Notes under the pieces: generated by a model
The model's database searches: none
What the model was told of the DNA's origin: nothing
What the model saw: the letters and a program-made list of their open reading frames with translations, nothing else
Shown: piece after piece, positions 8,283 to 14,720 of the stretch
Numbering within the stretch: the stretch's first letter is position 1
Layout of the letters: the number at the start of each line of letters is the position of its first letter
Made by a program: the position numbers and the translations under genes
Source: Campylobacterales bacterium
GTDB lineage: Bacteria > Campylobacterota > Campylobacteria > Campylobacterales > JALSKU01
Reading direction: 5' to 3'
DNA length: 17,349 nt
Assembly (NCBI GenBank): GCA_027038335.1
Contig: JALVWI010000026.1
Coordinates: 1,669 to 19,017, forward strand

Positions 8283-8295
8283 AAAGGAAAAGATA

Positions 8296-8706
8296 ATGGC
8301 ATTACACAATTTAGAAAAAGCTGAAAATTCTACTTTTAAAAAGAAAAGAGTAGGTAGAGGGCAGGGAAGCGGTATGGGAAAAACTGCTTCAAGAGGTGCA
8401 AACGGTCAAAAAAGTAGAACAGGATATAGTAGGAAAAGAGGTTTTGAAGGTGGTCAGCAACCGCTTCAAAGAAGACTTCCAAAAGTAGGTTTTACTACAA
8501 AGATAGTTAAACCTTATGTCATCAATATCAAAAAAGTAACAAAAGTAACTGAACTAGAAGAGATAACTTTGGAAAATATCAAAAAAATTCATAAGATTCA
8601 AAATAGTGTTACCAAAGTAAAACTTATCGGCGAGGGTGCTAGTGAATTGGCATCTAAAATAAAAGATGACAGAGTTATAACCAGCAGAGCCAAAGTTAGT
8701 GATTAG
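8296..8706 (+). CDS. rplO: 50S ribosomal protein L15
   Basis: L15 (136 aa) is a late-assembly 50S protein. The Gly/Arg-rich N-terminal region is typical ([20 protein letters not shown], around residues 15-34), followed by [20 protein letters not shown] and QRRLPKVGF. The C-terminus is lower in conservation. The last residues (VSD and the stop) are encoded by the first one and a half units of a 7-nt tandem repeat, so the end of the gene has been shaped by that array. Confidence 0.97.
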   Translation: MALHNLEKAENSTFKKKRVGRGQGSGMGKTASRGANGQKSRTGYSRKRGFEGGQQPLQRRLPKVGFTTKIVKPYVINIKKVTKVTELEEITLENIKKIHKIQNSVTKVKLIGEGASELASKIKDDRVITSRAKVSD

Positions 8707-8737
8707 TGACTCGTGATTAGTGATTAGTGAATAGTGA
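8696..8737 (+). repeat. TTAGTGA heptamer array overlapping the rplO 3' end
   Basis: Six uninterrupted 7-nt units span 8696-8737: four TTAGTGA, one CTCGTGA (third) and one ATAGTGA (last). The array begins inside the final codons of rplO (stop TAG at 8704-8706) and ends at the first base of the terminator-like stem. The same heptamer family recurs at 10796-10873. Confidence 0.85.
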
Positions 8738-8765
8738 AGCAAAGCAAAAAATGCTTTGCTTTTTT
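8737..8765 (+). terminator. intrinsic terminator-like hairpin between rplO and secY
   Basis: AAGCAAAGCA (8737-8746) pairs perfectly with TGCTTTGCTT (8752-8761) around an AAAAA loop and is followed by TTTT (8762-8765). It has the form of a Rho-independent terminator. The stem is only 40% G/C and the T-run short, and secY follows at once (AAGGAG at 8766-8771) with no obvious new promoter. Partial termination, which would lower secY expression relative to the ribosomal genes, is the likeliest role. Confidence 0.6.
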
Positions 8766-8776
8766 AAGGAGAATTT

Positions 8777-10039
8777 ATGAGTAAGGAATTGACAAATAAG
8801 ATCTTGATAACTTTAGGATTTTTATTTGCATATAGAATTTTGGCTTATGTTCCGGTACCCGGTGTAAATATAGATATTGTAAAAGATTTTTTTAATACAA
8901 ATAGCCATAATGCTTTAGGAATGTTTAATATGTTCAGTGGAAAAGCTGCACAAAGACTTAGTATTATATCTTTGGGAATTATGCCATACATTACAGCTTC
9001 TATTATTTTTGAACTTTTAGCAGCTACTTTTCCGGCTCTTGGTAAAATGAAAAAAGAGCGAGACGGTATGGAAAAATACATGCAAATCATCAGATATGCA
9101 ACAGTTGCCATAACACTTATCCAAGCTGTTGGAGTTTCTATAGGTCTTCAAAGTTTAACCGGTCGTGGCGGAGAGAGTGCTATCATGATAGATATGGGAA
9201 CTTTTATACCGATTGCGGCAATATCCATGTTAACAGGAACAATGCTCTTGATGTGGATAGGTGAGCAGATAACTCAAAGAGGTGTAGGAAACGGTATCAG
9301 TCTTATCATTTTTGCCGGAATTGTTTCAGGAATTCCAACTGCGATAGGCGGTACAATAAACCTTGTAAATACAGGTGAGCTTAACTTTTTGATAGTGCTT
9401 GCTATACTTGTTATCATTATAGTAACTGTCGGATTTATCATATATGTTGAACTTGGAGAGAGAAGAGTACCGGTATCATACTCAAGAAAAATTATGATGG
9501 AAAATCAAAATAAAAGAGTAATGAACTATATACCTATAAAATTAAATCTTAGCGGAGTTATACCGCCTATCTTTGCTAGTGCTATTTTAATGTTTCCTTC
9601 AACATTATTACAAGCTAGTACAAATAAATATGTGATAATGGTTAGAGACTTTTTGAGTCCAAATAGTTTCTTCTTCAATACTTTGATGTTTTTATTTGTT
9701 ATCTTTTTTGCATATTTTTATGCTTCCATTGCATTTAACTCAAAAGATATTTCTGACAATCTAAAAAAACAAGGCGGTTTTATACCCGGAGTAAGGCCGG
9801 GTCATTCGACGGCAATGTTTTTAAACGAAGTTGCAAGTCGGCTTACATTTTGGGGTGCATTATATCTAGCACTTATTTCAACTTTACCTTGGATGCTTGT
9901 TAAGTTTATGGGAGTTCCATTTTATTTTGGCGGAACTGCAGTACTTATCGTTGTTCAAGTTGCACTTGACACTATGAGAAAGATTGAAGCACAGATTTAT
10001 ATGAGTAAATATGAAACACTTAGTGCAGTAGGACTTTAA
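8777..10039 (+). CDS. secY: preprotein translocase subunit SecY
   Basis: SecY (420 aa) is the channel subunit of the SecYEG translocon in the inner membrane. About ten hydrophobic segments are visible: residues 9-27, 62-84, 103-125, 142-161, 172-190, 203-224, 258-278, 301-320, 357-375 and 381-399. The cytosolic loops carry ELGERRVPVSYSRK (225-238) and GGFIPGVRPG (333-342), conserved sites for SecA and ribosome contact. AAGGAG lies 5 nt before the ATG. It sits downstream of a partial-terminator-like hairpin, and its stop overlaps the map ATG (TAATG). Confidence 0.98.
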   Translation: MSKELTNKILITLGFLFAYRILAYVPVPGVNIDIVKDFFNTNSHNALGMFNMFSGKAAQRLSIISLGIMPYITASIIFELLAATFPALGKMKKERDGMEKYMQIIRYATVAITLIQAVGVSIGLQSLTGRGGESAIMIDMGTFIPIAAISMLTGTMLLMWIGEQITQRGVGNGISLIIFAGIVSGIPTAIGGTINLVNTGELNFLIVLAILVIIIVTVGFIIYVELGERRVPVSYSRKIMMENQNKRVMNYIPIKLNLSGVIPPIFASAILMFPSTLLQASTNKYVIMVRDFLSPNSFFFNTLMFLFVIFFAYFYASIAFNSKDISDNLKKQGGFIPGVRPGHSTAMFLNEVASRLTFWGALYLALISTLPWMLVKFMGVPFYFGGTAVLIVVQVALDTMRKIEAQIYMSKYETLSAVGL

Positions 10040-10806
10040 TGGCAATCAATTTAAGAAAACCTGCCGAAATAGAAAAAATGAGGGCGGCTAATAAAATAGT
10101 CGCCGCTACTTTAGAACACTTGAGAAATTTTGTTAAACCCGGTATGAGTTTATTGGAAATAAATCAAGAAGGTGAAGATTTTATATCATCTTATAATAAT
10201 GCAAGACCTGCTTTTAAAGGTCTGTATGGTTTTCCTGCTGGAGTTTGTACATCACTTAATGAAGTTGTTATACACGGTATCCCAAATAAAACAAAAGTAA
10301 AAGAGGGAGATATTCTTGGTCTTGACATAGGTGTTGAGCTTGATGGATATTTTGGAGATGCAGCTATTACTATGGGTGTAGGTCAAATTTCAAAAGAGGA
10401 TGAAGAGCTTATCTCTTGTTCGTATGATACTTTGATGTATGCGATAAATATCGTAAAAACAGGTATGAGATTTAAAGAGTTAAGTTATAAGATAGAAAAC
10501 TTTGTATTATCAAGAGGATATGTACCGTTACACGGCTTTTGCGGTCATGGTATAGGTAAAAAACCTCATGAGGAACCTGAAATTCCAAATTATTTAGAAG
10601 GAAGCAATCCAAAAGCAGGACCCAAGATAAAAAATGGAATGGTATTTTGTCTAGAACCGATGATATGTCAAAAAAGTTCTAATGCGGTAATATTAGATGA
10701 TAAATGGTCAGTAGTAAGTGAAGATGGATTTAGGACTTCACATTATGAGCATTGTGTAGCGATAGTTAATAATAGAGCTGAAATACTTAGTGTTTGTGAT
10801 TCGTGA
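10039..10806 (+). CDS. map: type I methionine aminopeptidase
   Basis: MetAP (255 aa) removes the initiator methionine from nascent proteins in the cytoplasm. The five metal ligands of the pita-bread fold are present: D96 and D107 (GLDIGVELDGYFGDAAI), H170 (GFCGHGIG), E206 (FCLEPMI) and E237 (SHYEHCVAI); H79 in VVIHGIP is the conserved substrate-contact histidine. The ATG overlaps the secY stop by 1 nt. The last residues (CDS) and the stop codon are encoded by the first units of a GTGATTC heptamer array, so the C-terminal tail is partly repeat-derived. Confidence 0.97.
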   Translation: MAINLRKPAEIEKMRAANKIVAATLEHLRNFVKPGMSLLEINQEGEDFISSYNNARPAFKGLYGFPAGVCTSLNEVVIHGIPNKTKVKEGDILGLDIGVELDGYFGDAAITMGVGQISKEDEELISCSYDTLMYAINIVKTGMRFKELSYKIENFVLSRGYVPLHGFCGHGIGKKPHEEPEIPNYLEGSNPKAGPKIKNGMVFCLEPMICQKSSNAVILDDKWSVVSEDGFRTSHYEHCVAIVNNRAEILSVCDS

Positions 10807-10873
10807 TTCGTGATTGAAAAAGTTATTCTGACTTTTTCAATTATTTTCTAGTTACTAATCACTAATCACTAAA
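10796..10873 (+). repeat. inverted GTGATTC/TTAGTGA heptamer arrays flanking a hairpin
   Basis: Left array: GTGATTC (10796-10802), GTGATTC (10803-10809) and GTGATTG (10810-10816). Right array: two TAATCAC units (10856-10869) with partial units TTAC (10852-10855) and TAA on either side. The right units are the reverse complement of the left ones with one change (GTGATTA). The arrays flank a 10-11-bp hairpin and can themselves pair to extend it. The left array starts inside the map coding region. Confidence 0.8.
10813..10849 (+). terminator. terminator-like hairpin between map and infA
   Basis: ATTGAAAAAGT (10813-10823) pairs with ACTTTTTCAAT (10831-10841) around TATTCTG, followed by the T-rich TATTTTCT (10842-10849). 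The stem is long but AT-rich, so termination would be weak. No clear promoter separates it from infA, which suggests attenuation or mRNA-end stabilisation rather than a full stop. Confidence 0.45.
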
Positions 10874-10888
10874 AAGAAAGGAGGATAA

Positions 10889-11107
10889 ATGGCGAAAGAT
10901 GATGTTATAGAGATCGACGGTAAGGTTGTTGAAGCATTGCCGAATGCAACATTTCAAGTAGAGCTTGAAAATGGGCATCAAGTGCTTTGTCACATTGCCG
11001 GAAAAATGAGAATGCATTATATAAAGATAATGCCCGGAGATAAAGTAAAAGTTGAATTAACTCCCTACAGTCTTGATAAGGGTCGTATAACTTATAGATA
11101 TAAGTAA
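10889..11107 (+). CDS. infA: translation initiation factor IF-1
   Basis: IF-1 (72 aa, standard length) occupies the 30S A site during initiation and has one S1/OB domain. [40 protein letters not shown] and [20 protein letters not shown] cover nearly the whole protein and are diagnostic. The strongest Shine-Dalgarno sequence in the window, AAAGGAGG (10877-10884), precedes it by 4 nt. It is the last gene before the structured leader of the alpha-type operon. Confidence 0.98.
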   Translation: MAKDDVIEIDGKVVEALPNATFQVELENGHQVLCHIAGKMRMHYIKIMPGDKVKVELTPYSLDKGRITYRYK

Positions 11108-11126
11108 TATTTTATCAAATTTAGGG

Positions 11127-11132
11127 TATAAT
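11127..11132 (+). promoter_or_regulatory. -10 element of a probable promoter for rpmJ-rplQ
   Basis: TATAAT (11127-11132) lies in the gap between infA and rpmJ, with AT-rich DNA upstream but no recognisable -35 box at 16-18 bp. This fits the Campylobacterota housekeeping pattern, where a -10 box plus upstream AT-richness is often enough. Initiation near 11139 would give a leader of about 120 nt containing the predicted junction and pseudoknot. Confidence 0.55.
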
Positions 11133-11144
11133 TCATCCCTTTTT

Positions 11145-11254
11145 GAAACTGTATGAAGAATAACTAAAAAAGCACCACTATTTTTTTAGTTATTGGTTTG
11201 CACTACTTCAGTAAACCTAAGTCAGTTCATTTTTAGTGGAATTAATGCAAGGAG
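11145..11254 (+). promoter_or_regulatory. structured leader upstream of rpmJ: candidate ribosomal-protein autoregulatory RNA
   Basis: Four pairings are visible. P1: AACTG (11147-11151) with CAGTT (11223-11227). P2: 13 perfect pairs, 11159-11171 with 11182-11194, loop 11172-11181. P3: GGTTTGC (11195-11201) with GTAAACC (11211-11217), including one G-U pair and starting exactly where P2 ends. Pseudoknot: CCACTA in the P2 loop (11175-11180) with TAGTGG (11234-11239). The pseudoknot ends 9 nt before the rpmJ Shine-Dalgarno AAGGAG (11249-11254). In E. coli, S4 represses the alpha operon through a pseudoknotted leader; this operon also encodes S4. Function here is inferred. Confidence 0.55.
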
Positions 11255-11260
11255 TTCAAA

Positions 11261-11374
11261 GTGAAAGTTAGACCAAGTGTCAAAAAGATGTGTGCTAAAT
11301 GCAAAATCATCAAAAGAAGAGGGGCAGTCAGAGTGATCTGTGTAAACCCTAAACATAAACAAAGACAAGGATAA
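11261..11374 (+). CDS. rpmJ: 50S ribosomal protein L36, zinc-binding type
   Basis: L36 (37 aa) starts with GTG at 11261, 6 nt after a good AAGGAG. It begins [20 protein letters not shown] and has the complete zinc ribbon C-x2-C-x12-C-x4-H (C11, C14, C27, H32), so it is the zinc-dependent (C+) form. It ends HKQRQG 4 nt before rpsM. It is the first gene after the structured leader, so any leader-mediated control would act on its start directly and on the following genes by coupling. Confidence 0.97.
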   Translation: MKVRPSVKKMCAKCKIIKRRGAVRVICVNPKHKQRQG

Positions 11375-11378
11375 TTTA

Positions 11379-11747
11379 ATGGCAAGAATTGCTGGTGTAG
11401 ATTTACCGATGAAAAAAAGAGTAGAGTATGCTTTGACATACATCTATGGAATTGGGCTTAAAACATCAAGAGATATTTTAAATGCTACCGGAATTTCTTA
11501 TGATAAGAGAGTAAAAGAGCTTACCGAAGAAGAAGCTGCCGCTATAAGACAAGAGATCCAAAAGAACTATACAGTTGAGGGTGATCTTAGAAAGCAAGTA
11601 GCTATGGATATCAAAGCATTGATGGATTTAGGAAATTACAGAGGTTTAAGACATAGAAGAGGATTACCTGTTCGTGGTCAAAAAACAAAAACAAACGCAA
11701 GAACAAGAAAAGGCAGAAAAAAGACTGTCGGTTCTGCTGCAAAGTAA
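11379..11747 (+). CDS. rpsM: 30S ribosomal protein S13
   Basis: S13 (122 aa) lies in the 30S head and forms a bridge to the 50S subunit with S19. [20 protein letters not shown] and the helix-two-turn-helix segment are typical, followed by [20 protein letters not shown] and [13 protein letters not shown]. The Shine-Dalgarno AAGGA overlaps the rpmJ stop. In E. coli rpsM is the first gene of the alpha operon and the S4 target; here rpmJ comes first. Confidence 0.97.
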   Translation: MARIAGVDLPMKKRVEYALTYIYGIGLKTSRDILNATGISYDKRVKELTEEEAAAIRQEIQKNYTVEGDLRKQVAMDIKALMDLGNYRGLRHRRGLPVRGQKTKTNARTRKGRKKTVGSAAK

Positions 11748-11759
11748 GAGGTGTAATAA

Positions 11760-12152
11760 ATGGCAAAAAGAAAAGTAAGTAGAAAAAAAGTTGTAAAGAA
11801 AAATATCGCAAAAGGTATAGTATATATTTCTGCAACATTTAATAATACCGTTATTACAGTAACTGATGAGATGGGAAATGTTATAGCTTGGAGTAGCGCA
11901 GGAAGCCTCGGCTTCAAAGGAAGTAAAAAATCAACTCCTTATGCTGCACAGCAAGCAGTAGAGGATGCACTTAATAAAGCAACCGAACATGGTATAAAAG
12001 AGGTAGGCATAAAAGTGCAAGGACCCGGAAGCGGTAGAGAAACTGCTGTAAAAAGTGTGGGTGCTTATGAGGGTATAAAAGTAACATTTTTTAAAGATAT
12101 AACCCCATTACCACACAATGGATGCAGACCGCCTAAAAGAAGGCGTGTATAA
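11760..12152 (+). CDS. rpsK: 30S ribosomal protein S11
   Basis: S11 (130 aa) is part of the 30S platform near the mRNA exit. The N-terminus is basic ([17 protein letters not shown]). Conserved segments are [48 protein letters not shown] and the C-terminal [24 protein letters not shown] precedes the ATG. Its stop is followed almost at once by a 159-bp gap full of 7-nt repeats before rpsD. Confidence 0.97.
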   Translation: MAKRKVSRKKVVKKNIAKGIVYISATFNNTVITVTDEMGNVIAWSSAGSLGFKGSKKSTPYAAQQAVEDALNKATEHGIKEVGIKVQGPGSGRETAVKSVGAYEGIKVTFFKDITPLPHNGCRPPKRRRV

Positions 12153-12153
12153 A

Positions 12154-12188
12154 ACTTAGGTTTTAGGTTTTAGGATTTAGGTTTTAGA
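12154..12188 (+). repeat. NTTTAGG heptamer array after rpsK
   Basis: Five 7-nt units run without interruption: ACTTAGG, TTTTAGG, TTTTAGG, ATTTAGG and TTTTAGA. The array begins 1 nt after the rpsK stop codon. The unit resembles a telomere-like heptamer, but nothing else suggests a chromosome end; the setting is an operon-internal spacer. Confidence 0.8.
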
Positions 12189-12210
12189 GGGTAGTTTAAA
12201 ATAAATAAAT

Positions 12211-12237
12211 AGAGGTATTATGCAATTCAATACCTTT
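12211..12237 (+). other. hairpin in the rpsK-rpsD spacer
   Basis: AGGTATT (12213-12219) pairs with AATACCT (12229-12235) around a 9-nt loop, extended by a G-U and an A-U pair to 12211/12237. GGGTA (12189-12193) and TACCC (12237-12241) could extend it further outward. There is no T-tract after it, so it is not a classical terminator. It lies between two different heptamer arrays. Confidence 0.45.
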
Positions 12238-12251
12238 ACCCTTTCACCCCT
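12231..12251 (+). repeat. three degenerate NACCYTT heptamers
   Basis: TACCTTT, ACCCTTT and CACCCCT follow at a 7-nt period. Three diverged units are weak evidence on their own; they are listed because they lie directly between two clearer 7-nt arrays in the same spacer. Confidence 0.35.
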
Positions 12252-12252
12252 G

Positions 12253-12287
12253 CTTCAAGCTCGTAGCTTTAAGCTGTGAGCTGTTTT
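12253..12287 (+). repeat. CTNNNAG heptamer array before rpsD
   Basis: CTTCAAG, CTCGTAG, CTTTAAG, CTGTGAG and a partial CTGTTTT run at an exact 7-nt period. The unit joints create repeated AGCT, so the array also folds as an imperfect hairpin: AGCTC (12258-12262) with GAGCT (12278-12282), and AGCT (12265-12268) with AGCT (12272-12275). The same heptamer family appears at 6881-6901. Confidence 0.7.
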
Positions 12288-12311
12288 AAAAGGCTATTTA
12301 GGAGATAAATA

Positions 12312-12938
12312 ATGGCAAGATATAGAGGACCAGTTGAAAAATTAGAAAGAAGACTAGGAGCTAGTCTAGCACTAAAAGGCGAGAGAAGACTTGCCGGTAA
12401 AAGTGCTATCGATAAAAGACCTTATGCTCCGGGTCAGCATGGACAAAGAAGATCTAAGGTGAGCGAGTACGGTTTACAATTAAGAGAAAAACAAAAAGCA
12501 AAGTTTATGTATGGTGTAAACGAGAAACAATTTAGAAGGCTTTTTGGTGATGCCAATAGAGCTCAGGGCAATACAGGTGAAAATCTTATTCAACTTCTTG
12601 AGAGAAGACTTGATAATGTAGTTTATAGAATGGGTTTTGCAACTACAAGAAGATTTGCAAGACAACTTGTAACTCATGGTCATATTTTAGTTGACGGTAA
12701 GAAGGTGGATATCCCATCATACAGAGTAAAACCGGGTCAAAAAGTAGAAGTAAGAGAAAAGTCAAGAAACAATCCCCAAATCGTAAGAGCTATAGAACTT
12801 ACTGCTCAAACAGGTATAGTTCCATGGGTTGATGTTGATAAAGATAAGATTTTTGGTATTTTTACTAGAATTCCTGAAAGAGAAGAGGTTGTTATCCCTG
12901 TAGAAGAGAGATATATAGTCGAATTGTACTCCAAATAA
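12312..12938 (+). CDS. rpsD: 30S ribosomal protein S4
   Basis: S4 (208 aa) is a primary 16S rRNA-binding protein that starts 30S assembly and, in E. coli, represses the alpha operon. [20 protein letters not shown] and [12 protein letters not shown] mark the N-terminal domain; the S4 RNA-binding fold is at about residues 98-160 ([20 protein letters not shown], then [17 protein letters not shown]). It has no cysteines, so it is the zinc-free form. AGGAG lies 6 nt before the ATG. The 159-bp spacer before it is the longest in the supercluster. Confidence 0.98.
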   Translation: MARYRGPVEKLERRLGASLALKGERRLAGKSAIDKRPYAPGQHGQRRSKVSEYGLQLREKQKAKFMYGVNEKQFRRLFGDANRAQGNTGENLIQLLERRLDNVVYRMGFATTRRFARQLVTHGHILVDGKKVDIPSYRVKPGQKVEVREKSRNNPQIVRAIELTAQTGIVPWVDVDKDKIFGIFTRIPEREEVVIPVEERYIVELYSK

Positions 12939-12952
12939 TAAAGAGGCTTGAT

Positions 12953-13969
12953 ATGAATAAAATAAAAGTAACACCATATATGCCAACAGAATTGGAAGTT
13001 AAAAAGTTAGATGAAAATGTGGCTGAAGTACAAGCTTATCCGTTTGAAAACGGATTTGCTATCACTTTAGCTCATCCTTTACGAAGACTTTTATTTTCAA
13101 GTAGCGTAGGATATGCTCCTATAGGATTGAAGATCGAAGGAGTAACTCACGAATTTGATAGCATAAGAGGAATGCTTGAAGATGTAGCATTTTTCATAAT
13201 AAATCTTAAAAATATAAGATTTAAAATAAATGATGAAGATACAAATAAAATTGTAGTAAATTATTCGTTTACGGGTCCAAAAGAGTTAAAAGGAAGTGAT
13301 TTAGAAAATAGTGACATAAGTGTTGTCAATCCTGATAGCTATCTTGCGACACTAAATGAAGATGCAGAATTAAATTTTTCTGTCATCATTGAAAAAGGTA
13401 TAGGATATGTTGCAAGTGAAGATGTTAGGGATGAATTGGATTCTGAATATATAGCACTTGATGCATTTTTTACACCTGTTAGGAAAGCTGTTTATGATAT
13501 AGAAAAAGTTTTGGTTGAAGACAATCCTAACTATGAAAAAATTGTATTTACAATAGAAACAGATGGTCAAATAGATCCTGTTGATGCTTTTAAAAACTCT
13601 ATAATGGCTATGAATGAGCAACTTAGTGTTTTTAATAAGATAATGGATAGTGATTTTCAAGCAGGTACAAATACTCAGGAAAATAGTTCAGAAATATCAA
13701 AACTTCTTCAATCTATTGATACATTAAAATTAAGTGTTAGAAGTTCAAATTGTCTTGAAAGAGCAGGTTTAAAATATATCGGTGAATTGGCGATAATGAG
13801 TGAGGGTGAGCTTAAAGCTATAAAAAATCTTGGTAAAAAATCTCTTGAAGAAATCATAGAAAAAATGAAAGAGATAGATTTTCCTGTGGGTATGGAATTT
13901 GAAGAAGATACTTTAAATTTGTTAAGTAAAAAGATTGAAGAGTTAAAATCAAAAGAAGAAGAGGTATAA
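12953..13969 (+). CDS. rpoA: DNA-directed RNA polymerase subunit alpha
   Basis: Alpha (338 aa) dimerises to nucleate RNA polymerase assembly. The N-terminal domain (about 1-230) contains [18 protein letters not shown] and [15 protein letters not shown]. After a flexible linker (about 232-250) the C-terminal domain (about 255-305) has [20 protein letters not shown] and [13 protein letters not shown]263 corresponds to the UP-element-binding Arg265 of E. coli. An acidic, Lys/Glu-rich tail follows. It sits between rpsD and rplQ as in other bacteria, tying RNA polymerase supply to ribosome production. Confidence 0.98.
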   Translation: MNKIKVTPYMPTELEVKKLDENVAEVQAYPFENGFAITLAHPLRRLLFSSSVGYAPIGLKIEGVTHEFDSIRGMLEDVAFFIINLKNIRFKINDEDTNKIVVNYSFTGPKELKGSDLENSDISVVNPDSYLATLNEDAELNFSVIIEKGIGYVASEDVRDELDSEYIALDAFFTPVRKAVYDIEKVLVEDNPNYEKIVFTIETDGQIDPVDAFKNSIMAMNEQLSVFNKIMDSDFQAGTNTQENSSEISKLLQSIDTLKLSVRSSNCLERAGLKYIGELAIMSEGELKAIKNLGKKSLEEIIEKMKEIDFPVGMEFEEDTLNLLSKKIEELKSKEEEV

Positions 13970-13972
13970 AAA

Positions 13973-14323
13973 ATGAGACATAAGCATGGATATAGAAAGC
14001 TAGGAAGAACTAGCACTCACAGAGCAGCATTACTTAAAAATCTCAGCATTGCTCTCATAAATAGTGGTAAAATAGAAACTACTTTGGAAAAGACAAAGGA
14101 ACTTAGAAGATATTTTGAAAAGCTTTTGACTACTGCAAAAAAGGGTGATTCAAATGCTCACAGAGCAGTTTTTGCATCCCTACAAGATAAAGAGGCTACA
14201 AAAAAACTTGTAAATGAGATAGCTCCAAAATATCTTGAGAGAAACGGCGGTTATACAAGAATTATAAAAACAAGACTTAGAAGAGGCGATGCAGCTTCTA
14301 TGGCTTTTATAGAATTAGTCTAG
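13973..14323 (+). CDS. rplQ: 50S ribosomal protein L17
   Basis: L17 (116 aa) lies near the tunnel exit on the 50S subunit. [20 protein letters not shown] is diagnostic, as are [12 protein letters not shown] and the C-terminal [20 protein letters not shown] followed by FIELV. AGAGG at the end of rpoA provides the ribosome-binding site 3-4 nt before the rpoA stop. It is the last gene of the ribosomal supercluster and is followed by a G/C-rich hairpin. Confidence 0.98.
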   Translation: MRHKHGYRKLGRTSTHRAALLKNLSIALINSGKIETTLEKTKELRRYFEKLLTTAKKGDSNAHRAVFASLQDKEATKKLVNEIAPKYLERNGGYTRIIKTRLRRGDAASMAFIELV

Positions 14324-14330
14324 CACTTCA

Positions 14331-14361
14331 AAAAAAGGGGGTGTTTTTGCCCCCACCCTTT
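14331..14361 (+). terminator. G/C-rich hairpin at the end of the ribosomal supercluster
   Basis: GGGGG (14337-14341) pairs with CCCCC (14350-14354) around TGTTTTTG. An alternative fold pairs AAAGGG (14334-14339) and TG (14342-14343) with CA and CCCTTT (14354-14361). On the + strand the tail is ACCCTTTC, a poor T-tract; on the minus strand the same stem is followed by seven T. The location after rplQ argues for termination of the operon, possibly in both directions. Confidence 0.6.
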
Positions 14362-14432
14362 CAAAATTAATCAACTTTTAAACCAATATATAGTTAAATA
14401 CTATTGTTACTTATAATAAAAAGGAAAATAAT

Positions 14433-14717
14433 ATGATACCTTTTAGTGATGAAGAATTAAAACCGGTTGTTGAAAAATCTTTAGAAAAAGTTGCACCTAT
14501 GTTGGCACTTGACGGAGGCGGAATGAAACTTTTGGATGTAAAAAACGGAAAAGTATTTGTTCAACTTTTGGGAGCTTGTCATGGATGTAGTGCTAGTTCT
14601 CAAACCTTGAAGTATGGCATAGAAAGACAACTAAGGATGGATATACATCCTGAGATAGAGGTTATCAATATCGCTCCGGGTATGGAAGATATGATAGATG
14701 AGATAGCAAAAGGATAA
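14433..14717 (+). CDS. NifU C-terminal-domain (NfuA-like) iron-sulfur scaffold protein
   Basis: This 94-aa protein is essentially one NifU C-terminal domain. It contains LALDGGGMKLLDVKNGKVFV (residues 24-43) and the cluster-binding C49-x2-C52 in LGACHGCSAS, which in this family holds a [4Fe-4S] cluster bridged between two monomers for delivery to target proteins. No A-type N-terminal domain is present, unlike E. coli NfuA, so it matches the short Nfu form. AAGG at 14421-14424 precedes the ATG. It begins a small downstream group with a TPR-like protein and murE, apparently separated from rplQ by a terminator. Confidence 0.92.
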   Translation: MIPFSDEELKPVVEKSLEKVAPMLALDGGGMKLLDVKNGKVFVQLLGACHGCSASSQTLKYGIERQLRMDIHPEIEVINIAPGMEDMIDEIAKG

Positions 14718-14720
14718 AAA

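Noticed and set aside
11222..11443. Minus-strand frames overlapping rpmJ and the start of rpsM
   Set aside because: They are antisense to two certain ribosomal genes and show no family features.
12154..12188. Telomere-like repeat or chromosome end
   Set aside because: Only five degenerate units between two essential genes of one operon; nothing else indicates a linear end.
8696..12287. CRISPR array interpretation of the short repeats
   Set aside because: Units are 7 nt with no spacers; there are no 23-37-nt repeats with unique intervening sequences and no cas genes.
12253..12287. tRNA or small structured RNA gene
   Set aside because: The folding comes from AGCT at heptamer joints; no cloverleaf, no anticodon arm and no CCA-type end.
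14412..14417. TATAAT as a promoter for the NifU-like gene
   Set aside because: Transcription would begin about 14424, at the end of the AAGG ribosome-binding site, leaving a leader without it; no -35 box. The true promoter, if any, is not obvious.
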